From NCBI GenBank assembly GCA_040954595.2, contig CM082592.2, forward strand, positions 9,796,001 through 9,860,000: a stretch of 64,000 nucleotides of DNA. The letters are read 5' to 3'. Each line of letters opens with the position of its first letter. The first letter of the stretch is position 1. This document shows, one piece after another, positions 46,545-60,992 of this stretch. The DNA is from Balanoglossus misakiensis (taxonomy: Eukaryota; Hemichordata). Both the position numbers and the translations under genes were made by a program. Below the pieces are notes generated by a model. The model did no database searches. It was not told where the DNA came from and saw only the letters and a list, made by a program, of their open reading frames with translations.

Positions 46545-48675
46545 ATGACAACCAACAAGAAGAAGAAGGGTTTCCACGTCAACGAGTCAGAGCTCCTGTG
46601 CAAGAATGGCTGTGGTTTCTACGGCAACCAAGCCTGGCAAGGATTCTGCTCCAAGTGCTACAGGGATGTGTATCAGAAGGCGCGAGAGGCGCAGATAGAA
46701 AGCGATGCTCTCAAGGAAACAAGGTAAACTGGAAATTTTGAAATAAAAGTAGATTAGACATGCAGCAGAAGCATTGTCTGCATTGGCCATATGTGAAAAA
46801 AAGAACAAAATCTGAATAGATCATGATTCATGAAGCAGATGGGAGCTTTTTCCTGCGTTGTAATCTCAATATATAATTCAGAAGCCTAGTTCATCTCCAG
46901 TCTGACTTAGACACCAGTGTCTCGACTCTTTCCAGACTTGCCGCAAGGCAACCAGTGCCAGGTGCCACCAACGGAGAATCCAACCTGGCATTCAACAAGT
47001 TTGAAGAGAAGAGGAAACAGCACCAGGCGCCCAAGACAAAAACCGTCAAGACGTTCTTCAAGAAAGGTGCCCAAGTGCCAAACAAAGATTCCGCTCACCC
47101 ATGGACCGGGCAGAGACAGCCCAGCATGGAGAGCCAGCAGGCTGCCACCGACTTCACAGAGTTCCTCAAGGCTTTAAAGAAACCGGCAGCTCAGGACATT
47201 TCCAGGCAGTGCCGTGCCGTCATCGAAAAACTCCAGGAGCAGGAGGATCTGCCGATTGAAGACCAGTCAGAAATCATCCAGGATTTTTATCTGAACATGA
47301 ATGAGAGACTGCAGGCACATTCCTCGTTTAAAGGTACAGTGTAAATTTACCGGAAGTATTTTTTATGTTCACACTAAAATGAATCATTTTGCATGACTAC
47401 ATAGTGAGATCTTTTCTAAAATATGAATACCGGTAACATCGTCTTGTTTACTGAACCACAAATGTTTTGTTTCTTGTCAGGTTCCACTCCAGAGCAACAC
47501 GAGAAAATGATGGACAACATGGAGAAGTTCATCATGACTCGTCTTTACAAGACTGTATATTGTCCACCATTCTGCGACGACGAACAGAAGGACTTAGCCA
47601 TTCAGAACAGAATACGTAGACTGCACTGGATATCAACCGAGATGATTGATGCTGATATCGATGATAAAAAGGCTGAAGTGATAGAGTACATAGAAAAAGC
47701 ACAGACAGGTATGGAGAAAATGTCTTAGAGGTGAAATTTATCTTAATGTTTCCAAGGAGACTTTAGTTGATTTTTAGAACTATCCGCAAGACAAACTACC
47801 AACTAATGAAGGTTTAGTCACCAAAGGAATATACAATATAACCAAAACTCTTTTTTTTCACAGATATTATAGAAATGAACTCGCGGCGTTCTCCAGCCGA
47901 CAAGCTGAGCTGCATTGTCCGCTGCAGTAAGAACATCTTCACTGTGCTTCGGATATCCAAGGGACAACCAGCAAGTGCCGACGAGTTCCTGCCGGTGTTG
48001 ATCTACATCATCCTGAAGGCCAATCCGCCTCAGCTACACTCTAACATCCAATACATCACCCGCTTCAGTCATCCCAGCAAGTTGATGCAAGGCGAGGCTG
48101 GCTACTACTTCACAAATCTGGTAGGTGGCACAATGTTTGGGACATTGTGGTCTGGTGGTGATAGTTTGGTGGACTGTCTGATTATAAGAGTGATCGATAT
48201 GATCTAGAATGGTGCTGTAGCGTTTTGTGGCATATAATCAGTTATAAATGATACTTATTTCATCTTTTTGCTTGATCTTCTGCAGTGCTGCGCGGTCACT
48301 TTCATCGAGAATCTCGATGCCCAGTCTCTGTCCCTGACCCAAGAAGAGTATGACCGCTACATGTCCGGAGAGGTCACACCCCAAGGCACCGAGTACGGCG
48401 AACCCATATGCGAAGGACTCAGACTGATGTACGCCAACTTAGCCACGTTAGACGAACTTCGCTTGCGCCAAGACAGGCTTCGGGAAAACGCCCTGAGTCT
48501 TCAGAGAGAAATTCAAGACTTCAGAGACAGTGTGGTCAAGGCAGTGCAGGATGTTCTGACAAACAAACCACTTATTATCAACAAGCCAAAGCAACCGGCA
48601 AATATAGACCAGGATAGTGGCAATGAAACAAACTTACTTCCACCTCCTCTTCAGCCAGAGGTTGTTGCCAAATGA
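46545..48675 (+). CDS. RABGEF1: Rab5 GDP/GTP exchange factor (Rabex-5)
   Basis: Early-endosome guanine nucleotide exchange factor for Rab5-family GTPases that also binds ubiquitin and acts with Rabaptin-5. Five coding exons: 46545-46723, 46936-47333, 47481-47708, 47864-48120, 48286-48675, giving 483 residues (human 491). The N-terminal A20 zinc finger has C19, C23, C35 and C38 (CKNGCGFYG, then [18 protein letters not shown]), followed by the MIU-type helix. A helical bundle with [20 protein letters not shown] comes next. The VPS9 domain includes [20 protein letters not shown] and [20 protein letters not shown], with the catalytic-type Asp at D308, then [12 protein letters not shown]-terminal coiled coil ([20 protein letters not shown]) should bind Rabaptin. 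It has an intron in the 5' UTR and a long 3' UTR. Confidence 0.97.
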
Positions 48676-50400
48676 GATCTTTCCTGATCGAAACTCCTTG
48701 ATTAGTAGTATATGCAAATTTTACCTGTGTTATCAAAACACAACTCTGATTAAATAAGGCACAAAGCTTTCAAATATTTTTCCACCTGCATTGCACTTTA
48801 CTTGGTAAATTCTCATTATCGTGATGGCAAAAGGTGTGGCTGGTTTTCCCTAATGAGGAAAATTCCCAGGCATTTGATTTTTTCGAGGCTCAGCTGTCTT
48901 TTCGAAGTATTTATATTGCCTGACTTTTCGCAAAGTATGGACATTCACAGTGCATTCTTTATGGCTTTTCAGACTCGGAATTAAAATTTCTATCTTTGGC
49001 GTAGAGCACTATTGTAGTGATTCACTTCACAAAGGGCTGATATATTATCACTTTTAGGCTGGTATCATTTACTATTTAATTCAAGCTTGCATTGAAAGGA
49101 CTATAGACTGTCACCATGGTCATCATTCAGACTATATTCAGTTAGCGAGAGCGAGCAGTATTGCCATGTTAAATTTCAAACAGGTTATTTTTTGAAATAT
49201 TTATTTCTTTAACTTTGAAGTGTGTTTAGCAATTTGACGCTCTGATGTGCTTTCGTGCCCAAGAACGGGCTTGTGCATATATTTATTGAAATGTGCTAAA
49301 CTGAAAACAATGAGATCGAGATATGAAAAACATGGTTGCACAGATGAGATAAGTGTACCATTATGATGGAACATTTTTCGTATTTCTTCTGCCTATTTGC
49401 TGTCAGCGTATTGGGAATTTTTTGTGGAAAACATTTTTTTCAAAAAAAGATTTCGATTGGACTGTAGTCTTCAAGAAAAATTTAGGTTATAAAGTCACAC
49501 GAGATATTAAGTATTCAAATATATTGGTCAGTTATTTCATGCATGTCATCACATTACAATTGCACAATTTTTTTAAATCACTATAAATGCTTAAAATAAA
49601 CACATGGTCAGCAAATTTACAATTCACCATAGCATGTGTGGCACAAGAATACTTGAAAAAATCTGATGCATTAGTGCTTTGTGCAAGCATACGAACAGTG
49701 AAATAGTCCAGTGTTATGTTACTCTTACCGGTATCAGGTGTAATATTAGGTCATACTTTAAATGAATACATTCAAAACTCAGGGATTATGGGTCAAATAC
49801 AAGGACTAGCTGTCACATCGGTAATTGTCACAATCTTTGCTGATAAATAATGCCATGCTTTTTGAAGGACACGTACACCGCTATGAAATCTGGCTCCTTG
49901 AGGCATCAATGATTGGCAGTACACTGTGGGCATTTGCCGAGCTCATTGGCGAACAACTTATTGGCGTGTGGCCTGTATCAGTCCTGAGGTTGAACATTCT
50001 GCCTGTATTGATATGAACTTGGATGTATTATCAATCCCTCAATTGCAAGTAATTTTACGCATTATAGTTTTCCGTCTCAGTTTCCCCCCTGTGTAGTTTT
50101 TGTTATGCACATTCTATTGTAAAAAAATCACAAGCTATCTATTTTTTAAAAGAAAACAGAATTCGTTTTCAGAAGCATTCTTGTAAATACAGCTGCCTGT
50201 GTATGTGTTACTTTGTTGCATTTACATTATTTGAAATTGGTGCATATTCGAAATGTTAAGTTAATTTTGGGAAATATGTGCAAAATTACGTGTACAACAA
50301 TTTATCTTAACTCTTGCACAATTAAGAAATACTATGTCTTACAATGTATTTAGAAATCTCACTTAAATAAACTATCTTGTTATATACAGTGCACGAGTGT
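48676..50400 (+). other. RABGEF1 3' UTR
   Basis: AT-rich, no coding features. The best poly(A) signal is aataaa at 50366-50371, which gives a 3' UTR of about 1.7 kb. Confidence 0.55.
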
Positions 50401-53400
50401 CGTGGTACGTTATTAGGATAGCGCACTCAACTTAATACTAATTTTAAAAACTATTGATACAAAACACCTGTTGAAGTGATCCTTTCAAACGAAAGAAGCT
50501 ATAAAGTGTCACGTGGTGGCGTCATTTTTCAGTAACCTGTACGGCAAGTTTTAATAACGTACACACAGGGGAAATAACTTTATTAATACCACTTTAAAAT
50601 GAATACTGTACGTTGTCTATATCTCCCCTTTGACCTTAAAAAAATGGCAACTCCCTTAAGATCCCGGATATGAGAAAATCCCTATCAGTTACCATAGTTA
50701 CCTTGCATTGATCACACCCAAGGTGACCCGTGAAGCAATGAAATCAAAGAAACTGCGCAAGATTACGTCGGCGATTAATTTAGAAATCGTTCAGAACCTT
50801 TATAGCAGATCCCGGGGGTATATCACTATCTTCGACGAAAATCTCCTGAATCCGTACAAGCATTTGATTTATCTTTACGGGTCAAGCAGGTCGTCGCTTT
50901 TATCCATGGTTCATTTGCGAAGGGACAGTGAATTATCAAAACTTGACGCAAAGGGCATTTAACACAGACAAGGTGACACTTGTCGATGGACAACTACGCG
51001 AAGAATAGACCGCGTTTCAGCCCATTCGTCGCGTGATTGTGGATTTTTCCTAGTCTAGACAGAACATCGTTTGAAACACGATCGCATTGAAATATTGGCG
51101 CTTTTTTGCTGCCTACAGTACAAGCAAATGTCAACAAAACAAGTCACCGAGTGGCGTCGTTTCTTTGCAGTAATTACATGTAATTCCTCGGTAAGAAGGA
51201 ACGTGTCCTCGGGTGAAGTTCCGGTTGGACTACCTTCTCTTTGTGTTCTCTTGCATCCATGTATTCCGGGCAGATATAATTACAAAATCACCCGTCTTCC
51301 ACGATGGAAACCCCGGGCAAATATCATAAATGATTAAGTTACTCCTGTCATTAAAATCTCCTACTGTGTACTTTTAAGGTCGCGTGGTAGGTTTGTGACA
51401 ACATGTTTATATTATAATCTCATATTGCTCAGCCAAGCTCAACATTGCCACTTTGCGTGCTATATGCCTACCTGCCTGATTTACATAGCTTTCTATAAAT
51501 GCTATCTGCCTGGAAGAACAACTTTGGATAAGAATAAGCCCTTTACAATAAAAAAATATGACCATAGATAATTATTTTTGGATATTACTGTTATTTCCAC
51601 AAACTTGATACCCGGAGGAGGTATCTATGTCAATGATGAATTAAAAAGGGAATCTTCCGCAAAAGTCTAATCAATTTGATGATTTAGACGGCCATGCGTG
51701 ATCAACCAATTAATTAAGGAACCTATGGTATCTTTACAAGTATATACCTCAGTCTGTCAAAATACCACACGGAGCTATTCGTTCAAGCGCGCAGCACAAA
51801 TGCATGTCGTTCACACGACGCTCGATTTAAGGAGAAACCGTTGCTATTAGTGTGTTGTTACAATTATACACGTTGTATTCTATAAAACGCTATTATTCTT
51901 TTCGTCCGAATTTCTAAGTTTAGCAGAGTTCCGTCACCCGGGTAATTTGAGAGAAGGCCCCGTTTCACCGGCGAAACACGATAGCAACTTGAGATTTTCT
52001 CATAATAGACCAGGAGATGATTTTTACCATCTCGGTCGTAATACAGTGCCTCATTTTTCCTGGAAAACCCGCCAAGTTGGCCAGTAATTGATTCCGCTAT
52101 TATTATGGTTTCTATGAGAGCTTTCTAAATGGTACCGGTTGCCTAGTAACTACACCAATTAATTTTCTTCGGAAACAGTTCATAGCTATTTCGCTTTGAA
52201 TCTAGGTTAATTCCGGCATACGTGTTGACTATACAGTTTAAAAACGTATAAACAAACACTTCTCCCAAACAGATAAATCAAACCATGACATTATTGCGGC
52301 TAGAACTGGATTAGCTACTGACACAACGCCTTGTTTATAATATCAATTCATAGTCTGCATTTCCATGCTATTGAGAAGTCTCGTGTCAAATCCGCGCAAT
52401 ATGAATCCGAAGCTCGGCGTATAATCTCTGTCTTATCGAGAACCCACGAGATCTCGCCTGGGAATAAAGGACACGCATCTTTCATCATTGATACTACATC
52501 TTAGACAAAATTCTTTGTGGTGGTTCACCACCCGTTCCATTATTTAAGCAGATCACAATCATTATTTTTGAATCTCTAAAGCGAAAGGCGTACGTGCGAT
52601 AGGATTCATAGGCAAGCTTCAATTCGGGTACAACATATTGGCTTGCAGGCAGGGAGTCGTTCAAACTTAGTCGTGCGCGATCAGGAGAATCGCAGCTAAT
52701 ACCACAATGACGGTTAGTTGACAGGTACTTAGACGCGATAAAGATTACTTATAAGAAATAAGAGACCTAGACAAGCCGGGTTCATTTTCTTTTCGGACGC
52801 AGCAATCATCCCACGATTTCCGGCTGAATCTCAGAGAGGTTACTTTTTCATCTTTCATGGCGTCTCTTGGCAACGATTAGTTGTATCTATGGTGCAGGTT
52901 GGGATATGATGAGCTACTCAGATTCTATGTGAGATGTACAATCACAAAATAATGTAACCCTCCTCTAATAAATAGCTTCGGTGAAAAACATTATTGCAAC
53001 TTTAACAACTTTTTTCTAATCTGTAAAATTTCAGACAAGTCGTGATCTCCGCCAAGCAACGTGAAATAAACTGAAAGCTTCACGATACTCACGCGCATGT
53101 GCAAATCATAATGATGGTGACGCACCACTTTTTGTGCAAATGCCCGGCCGGGGAATACAGGTCTGTGATCTCATTTAAAAACCCGATCAATTGAAGTCAG
53201 ACTTGAACTGACTATATCCTTGAGCGCCCGGCGGATAATAAAACATCTGTGACCGTGCAACCTGTATAATTGCCTGATCTCAGTAACATGAATACAGAAA
53301 AAGTACATTAATCCTTGTGCCAGTGAAATCTCAAAGAATCCCATCACGAGATAGCGGAGGTAATCTGCGTTCTTTTCTTCTGGTCACAGATGGTTTCCAA

Positions 53401-54209
53401 GAAAAAATCTCTCAAGAAAGTACGACCTGAAAGAAGGAATAACAGAACACCACACTCCAAACCCCCGGGAATCGCAACAATAAACGCAGAAGTGTACTAT
53501 CTGGGCATTTGCACTTGTTTTCAGTGTTGGTAATAAACTCACATTGCCGTGACATCCACAGGAACACTCTAGTACGTACATGTGTAACAGTCACAAGTCC
53601 AGACACGTTTCGCGTCCCTGTAACAACCTGAGCCTACCACCTGTTAAGAGCATGCTCTAACGGGTGAGACAATTAACACCGGATTTCCCTCCGATATTTT
53701 GCAAAGTTTGCCTGCCTGGGACCTACGTCAGCTTTTCCATCCCTTCAACTCGCATCACAGAAGGATGTATACACACGTCACAATCTTGGTAGACCGTCAG
53801 ATTGGTGACCACTCACCGAGAAGCTAAGCGTTCCGTCACCTGAGCGCTCGTACATTTAATACAGCCGCATCTTGTCCATATGCAAATATTTGCCGCAAGC
53901 AAAACAGAGAGAATCTGCATGTGCGCAGGTATTATATTCAGCCTAAGATATCTCCATTAATGGATCGACTGCGCGACCGTTTACGCTAAGTCTCTAATCA
54001 TTTTTCATCTTCAGCCGACTACATTATAGACGATGAAAGAGACCGACCGACAGCCGACGTCAACGACCGCTTGAAATGCTCCTCGTTTTAAAGCCTCAAT
54101 ATGAGGTGTTGACCAAGAGAGAATTTGGGGCCTAACAGGAAGGAAAGGGCCGGTGCGATTTACAGGTGTTACTATTTTTTTCACGAAAACAAAACGTTCA
54201 CATAAAAAG

Positions 54210-54288
54210 GCACGAAAGTGACAATTTTTGTTAAACTCTGCACCTATTCTAATTTAACATAAAAGCTTGACTTGTATTACTTGGCTAG
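54210..54288. repeat. Dispersed repeat, copy 2
   Basis: Related to 7187-7263 in the same orientation; shares ctctgcacctattctaattt, aagcttgacttg and acttggct with scattered substitutions and small indels. Confidence 0.75.
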
Positions 54289-57200
54289 CAACCCGTTGCT
54301 ACGGTAATTAATCAAGTCTCGCGAAATCTCGCAATGAGCGGAAAATCATCTATTGGCGACCTCCAACGAAGGCGCAGTTACCGTGACTATCACACGGCAG
54401 ATCTAGTCTCGCACGGAGTCGAGTCACATTGATTTCGTAGACTGAAATTCACCAACCGACTCCACCGTGTTCACTATCCACAAACCGTGCATGTATCCAT
54501 GCAGTAACGGCTATTGATTGGACCTTTACTTGTCGATCCGTTCCATTTCATCCCGACAGCAAATTATGGAAAATTGGAATCAGTAAAAAGGCTCATTTCC
54601 CTGGAAATCATCAGTAAGTATACATGATTGCGCTGTTTTCGTCTTGCAAAAGACTCTGTCCCGATTTCAATTACCACGGGGCTTTTGTTGGGAGTGATTT
54701 CTTTACCCATGAGCAGAGTTTGCCAGGGGCTGAGGGAAATTAGGGTTACATCACCCCTGGAGGACGTGCAGACGACAATATGAAACATCTCAGGGGAATT
54801 TCTGGATGCTTCAACTGACAGAGAGAAACCTTCCTAGCAGCACGTTTACTTTCTCTGCTTCTCGACTGAGAATTTTGTGGGGTACATGTACTTCGATCGG
54901 TACACAGCGCTAAAATACACCACCATGCACTGTCAAAAGCCATGTATTGCCGCGTTGTATTTACGTTTTCACTGTCGATGGATTTTAAATGTGTGTAAAT
55001 ATCCATTGTACTTATTGGAAGTGGTAAAATATGGCAGCATGTATGGGATATAAAGGATGCCTTGTGTTAAATCTAATGGTAAACATGGCGGCGAAATATT
55101 CACAATCTGAAAAGCTGGGCCCACTGATGTGACACTTCACATCGGTATTATATTGTCAGTCAAAGGATCCATTCTGAGAAAATCCCCTCGTTAAGTAGGA
55201 TTTGTGGTATGCAGCGGTGTACCGGATAGTTTGGTAACACCCGTGTACGTCGTGTTTAGACCGCTGTAGTTGTAAGATGCTTAAATTGATACAAGAGACA
55301 TAGGACATTTTTTTCTGACTTGACAACTTTTCACGGTGATTGGGCAAACGGTCGGCAACAACATCAGTTCCTATCTTGCTCAAACTGTCGTTTGTGTACT
55401 ATGAAACCCGTGTTAATATTCCCATCGGACGATGCTTGCGCACTCACAAAGCGTAGAAGGAACATCCATCTAATTTGCCATTTTACAAAGCATCGCGTTC
55501 CGTGGTACCTGGATATACAGTATCTGGCTGTGCGGTTCAACGATGGCAGCTCCTCAGAGCAATCAGAAAGGTTTACTGCGGATAAGCATAGTTCTGGTAA
55601 AGCAGATAAAAAAGCGATGCTCACAATATATTCATAATATCCTACAGAGGTGGAATATATGAATAAACACCTTTTATCTCAATATTCCGAAGTGGAACAG
55701 TTGAAATATGCGAGAACAGTTTTATGTTTCGTATTCGGACACAGTTAATCAATTTTCTGGATATCACATATGGCTGACAGGAACTATTACATTAAAAAGC
55801 TTTCAACGGCGGAAGGTTATTTTGCGTGACATTCTCTCGTTAACCCACTTTACTTCTTTGAATAAAAAACTTGTTGCGCAATCCTCACATTCAAACCGCA
55901 GATAGTCCACGTGCACCCTCTCTACCAATTTTAGATATCGCAACATTTCATCTGAGAACACCAAAGTGGCCCAGGGCTTGAAAATGTCACAAGAAACAGC
56001 GGCATCGTCCAAGGAGAGCTGGAGTATTAATATTACAAACAGCATACCGTACGCACTCATAATAAATATTAATTTTAGAAAAAAATCAGGGGGCAGGATT
56101 GACGAAGATTACTGGATATCGGCTAGCCCCAAACCGATAATTACTGAACATGCAGTAGAATCTCTCCCATCTAAATGTTAAGCTGCACCCCTGGAAAAAG
56201 ATGAGTGGACCGGAGTAGCATTTCTTGATTGATTTGTTCTAAGTGGGTCATAGGGAATAAGACGCTGCAAGGATAAGAAACCTAGACGACGAGTGCGTGA
56301 CAGACGCACAATAGCCCGCATCCAAAGGACGGGAAACCAAAGACCGAAAGATCGACGACCCGATACTGAGAGGCAATGCCATACAGCTTGGAAAGTATTC
56401 CTTGAAGACCTGATAGGAAGCGGTGGAGTGAATTTTAAAGGGTGAATGAAATTCAAATAGGGCTGAGAGATGGGAAAGATATTAGTTCTGTACAGTCTGA
56501 CGAATGATCAAAGAGAACGGATTTGAGTCGCTCCCCGGTGTAAATATGCAGCTGGACTACGTGTACTGGGCATTACAAGTACTCAATCAGTCACTGTCGA
56601 ATTTCTATGAGGTTGTACTTGTGTTTTCTCAGAAAGTTCATGTCTCGATACAATGGTAAGTGCACCTTTTCGTAAGATTTTTTGTCGTCGGAAAGAGTCC
56701 ATCGTATACAAGAGAATAGAGATGGGTGACGCGCCGTTTTCGCCATTCTTTAGTTGTTTCAGGAGGCATCGTTTTGGGCATCAACTGATATTTGCGTATT
56801 CCTAGAAAGCCGGGCATAATTCTATAATAAAACTCACACGATGTTATTCCTTCAGGGTATAGCAAACTCTTATAGTGGCAATCATCGGACGCAGACAAAG
56901 GGTAGGGAAAAATTCTCTTTTTCGCTGAACGCCCTTTCACAGTTTTTCAAAGGCTCATCGCACCGAAGAGGATTCACCTACAGGCTCGACCATTTGGCAT
57001 TGGAAACTCGAGTCGGTGTAATCGTACACTCTCAACTCTAAAAAAATCAATCGGGCGAATCATGCCTGTTTTCGACGGAAAATAAACGGAGACAGGGTTT
57101 TTTCTACCGCTTCCAAATCATCTGCCGACCCCAATAGATGGCCTACTGACAGATGGCAAGCTTACATGCGTGAAAATTTAATGGCAGCAAAGCGGGGGCT

Positions 57201-59099
57201 TTTCTGAATGTATTTGATATATAGCTCATGGTCTCCAATGACCTTGAGTGACGCGGATGCTTTTAGAAAGTAAGTTCAACGTATTTTCTCAATATCTGGT
57301 TTCGCTTTGTTGTCCATTTTCAATTAACCCTAGGCCGTAAATTCCCCCCAAATCTCGCAAGGTCTCGCGGTGTTCGGAAAACGGTCCATTGCCCACACAG
57401 TGATCAGAACTCTCGATTTTTCGTTGCGTGCTGATTTCCCGACTGTTGCACTCGGTCATTTATGGCTTATCACAATTGTCTACCACTGTCATAACTTTTG
57501 CAGACTTGCATCATCCGCTCTGTTATCTAACAGCGTGGCTCTCTCTGGCATCAATGGGTCTATCAAAGTTCCTCGCTCGCGTGTGAAAGCCGACAACTCT
57601 GACATGACTGAAAAACACCCCATCAACAAGGATTATGATATTCAATGCAGATTGTAAACAGCTGGTGGCAAACCAAGGCAATGTCCTCTGATGGAGCTCT
57701 TTTCATCGATTTGTCAGATTTTATTTCTTTGTAGTTTGTTAATCGCGTATTTTTCACTCTCGGATTTCAATAGTTTTTTTCATGGTCTTCGAGGTTTATT
57801 AAATTTTGAACTGATCAATTTTGATTTATTACTGTCAGTCCATATCGGTGTCTTTTGCAGTATAACTGTGTCTAGCTGGAGTCGTTTGTCACAGATTAGG
57901 TTTGCAATGAAGTGAGGAACGTCTGAAATGAATACCAAAGACAACCAAACAGCCAACAGCAGGCCAAAACAAAACAACACAAAATGTCAACCCATGGCCC
58001 AGGTTAAAAGTGCGTGTCTTGGGCACAGTCACTTACTGCCAAACAAATCTATACTGGTTTCTCTTTCTGAGTCACCATCTCACATGGCCAAAAGCTACAT
58101 TACGTGTAACACCAATGCAATATTTAATGTACTCTCCACGTTCTGCAGCTGTGTCAAGCTTCCACTCTATACATATCCATTGTACTGTTTACCTTTTACT
58201 AAAAACCAACATTTTCAGAACTGCCAATCATGCTTTGAAACGTCTCTGCTCTACTGTATCGGTTTCGTCGAGTCACTTTTGTGTCTAGTCACGGCCATTC
58301 TTGTCGATTGTTTACAATTATTAACAAGCAGTTCCATGCACTCACATTAAATAGTCATTGTTTAACAGGCACGTATCTTTTAGTACAATAAAATGGTATC
58401 ACTGTGGTTTTCAACTAAATTCACGAGAATCTTGTTAAAAGATGGAGTCACCGAGTCCTCCATTTATACAGATTAATTGCCTATTTGATTAGCTCGACAT
58501 TCATGCGAGTCTTTGCCTTATTGGGAATCTGTATTCAGGTTTGTGCATCCAAATGAAACCAACTACTATTCTTAAACTCTAAAGCAATATCGAGTCTAGT
58601 CCCGTACACCATTTCGAGACACTAAAATCTTTCTTGCTTTAAACCTTACTACAGTGAAACTGCCACCAGATCCGTTGATGTGTAAATCAGCAAACCCATT
58701 TATTCTATTCAATTAAGGAGGAGGTTCTTTCAAATTGACGGAATCAGATATATCATCATCGACAGTGTTATTATTCAACCATTGCGTACGAAATTGCGTA
58801 CATGAATCCAAACAACTATGGGCACAATTCGCTGTTTTCCCTTCAGACCGTGGTCAAATTAAATATCCTACTTGAAATCTGTATGCGCGAGTGTTTGGGG
58901 GTTACATTCAAATGTTTAAATGGACAGCGCTTTGAATGTTGTCCGTTGAAAAAATTACTGATCTGATCGACAGAATGACTCTTTTGAATTCTTGCTTGAC
59001 TCGATTATCGCTTTTCTTCGGTTTCTGAAATGACGGAAATTCCTCGAGACACTCTAGATGCTGTTCACATCATATGCACTGAGCAACCTTCTGACTATG

Positions 59100-59209
59100 T
59101 CTGCCTGCCTGCCTGCCTGCAGGCAGGCAGACAGTCAGTCAGTCAGTCAGGCATGCCTGCCTGACTGACTGACTGACTGTCTGTCTGTCTGTCTGTCTAT
59201 CTGTCTGCC
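59100..59209. repeat. Tetranucleotide repeat cluster with palindromes
   Basis: (CTGC)n directly abuts its own complement (GCAG)n. Next come (CAGT)n, a central GCATGC, (CTGA)n and (CTGT)n. The arms on either side of GCATGC are inverted copies of each other, so the stretch could form two hairpins or a cruciform. Confidence 0.93.
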
Positions 59210-60992
59210 CGTGACTATACCTCTCTCTCGTCCTATAGGAAACACTACAAATGCAAAGTTGAACAAACTAATGCAACAATGAGGAATATCACACGCCCAC
59301 CAATCCATGCCCAGGTCTATCCGTGCCAAAGGTTACCAAGAATCAAGCTTTCAATTAACCTCGAAAAGATAACACACCATCTCGTTAGACAATATCATTT
59401 TGTATTTCGTTTGTTGATCTCGTTAACTAAGGACTTCGGGCGATTGAATTGTCCGCTAGATATTGGAAACAAACGCCGGCGAAGCGTGCCGTGAAACCAC
59501 TCAACCGTTTGTGGTTCGTTTAACGCCAGTAACACAGTTCGACGACGTGCATTGCATTATTTATGTTTTCGGGCAGCGCATCATTGTTAGCCTAAAGATG
59601 AGAGCGTGCCTGTTGTACATAAAATGCTCCAATGAAGACAATTTTCAACAACAACAAAAACTAAGAAGAAGAATGACGACGATGACGATGACGCTGACGA
59701 TGACGACGTTGGATGAATTTCTCATATTAAACTCAGCTATCTGACCAAACAGGTTTTCCCACCACGCTCTTAAATTTCCTACTCGGTGGGCATTTTTTTA
59801 TTCAACAGAATCTACTATTACAGGTAAATTACATATAGATGACGGCTATGGAAAGCGAAAATAGCGCATAGTATTGGTGTGGAGCACGTGCGCCCTTCAA
59901 CGTACCCAACGCCAACAGGAAATTAACCAAGATTTCTTCTTTCAGTGTCATATTATTTCATTTCTAGGTTATACCTAATAAACTACTTTTTATTAAAAAC
60001 AAGGTTCGGTGGTAGGCTTGTTGCGACGAGCCACAGTCACCACCGACACTGTGGACGAGCACCAAAATATCGACATCATCCGGGTCCTTTCATATAACCA
60101 AGTCCATTGTAGATTTAGGCGGGTAATAACGACCAGATACATCATTCTGTCGCTCGTTTAACGAAAAAGACATTAAAGTTGTGTACACGTCACTGGCCTT
60201 TCTCTCTCTCTCTCTCTCCATATTGGCTCTATTCTGCATAGCAATATTCGCAGCGACAGGTAGACTTCCGGTATTGCCATGGTAATCCTGATTATCTTTG
60301 TATAGGTAGAAGCGGAAGCTACTTGTGTTATTTTCATGGAAGAGCCTCTATGAAGTACAGCAGCAATACCACGCGCAGAAACATTTCAGTGAACTGACGC
60401 TGGATCATACAAACCTCGATAAGGTAAGATTTTACCTTCCCTTCCAAAGCAATTTTTCAGGTTAACAATTGCTAACTTATTAGACTAGAAAGTGAACTAT
60501 TCAATATTGTATTTTAGGGAGAAAATTCTGAAATTTATAAGTATAAAGTGAATAGATTTTCGTGCGAAAATACTAAACTACGTTACGTAGTTTACACTCA
60601 GTTGAAAGTAACATAATTTATTTCTTTGTATGTTTGGCCAATTGTTCACATTGTTTTCCAGGAAGTATGCCCCATGTTTTCCCAATAAAAGAGGATTTTA
60701 TTACTTCATATTACAGTTTACACAATTCAATCGAAAAGGGATTATGGCGTTATTACGTATACTAGTATGTCATCGAGAATGACTGCTTAACACGGTGCCA
60801 TGTTTGACCATCTCCGACAAGAAACAGTCTCATCGACAAAGCGGCGTGTTTTGTTTTCTACGGACATGCTGTAACGGGGGAATTTCGGCTGCCGTCACGT
60901 CACGACATTAGGACAGAAAACAGCGACCACAGAGGGAAGTACTGATGACGTAACTCGCCGATATAGTGGGCTAAATACTCGTCGCCGTCGTC

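Larger units (their letters stand above)
50401..60992. other. About 10.5 kb without a recognisable gene
   Basis: I see no exon-like conserved coding stretch on either strand; the open frames in it are short and have no family features. It holds a second copy of the dispersed repeat (54210-54288), a tetranucleotide palindrome cluster (about 59100-59209) and a short (ct)n tract (about 60201-60218). The last 700 bp probably contain the receptor promoter. A donor-like gataaggtaagat at about 60418-60428 may end a 5' UTR exon of the receptor. Confidence 0.5.

Noticed and set aside
50708-51337. Two open frames of 84 and 88 residues after RABGEF1
   Set aside because: The first looks mildly protein-like, but I recognise no family and see no convincing splice partners; not enough to call a gene.
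57928-58350. 140-residue frame
   Set aside because: No recognisable domain; composition resembles translated AT-rich spacer.
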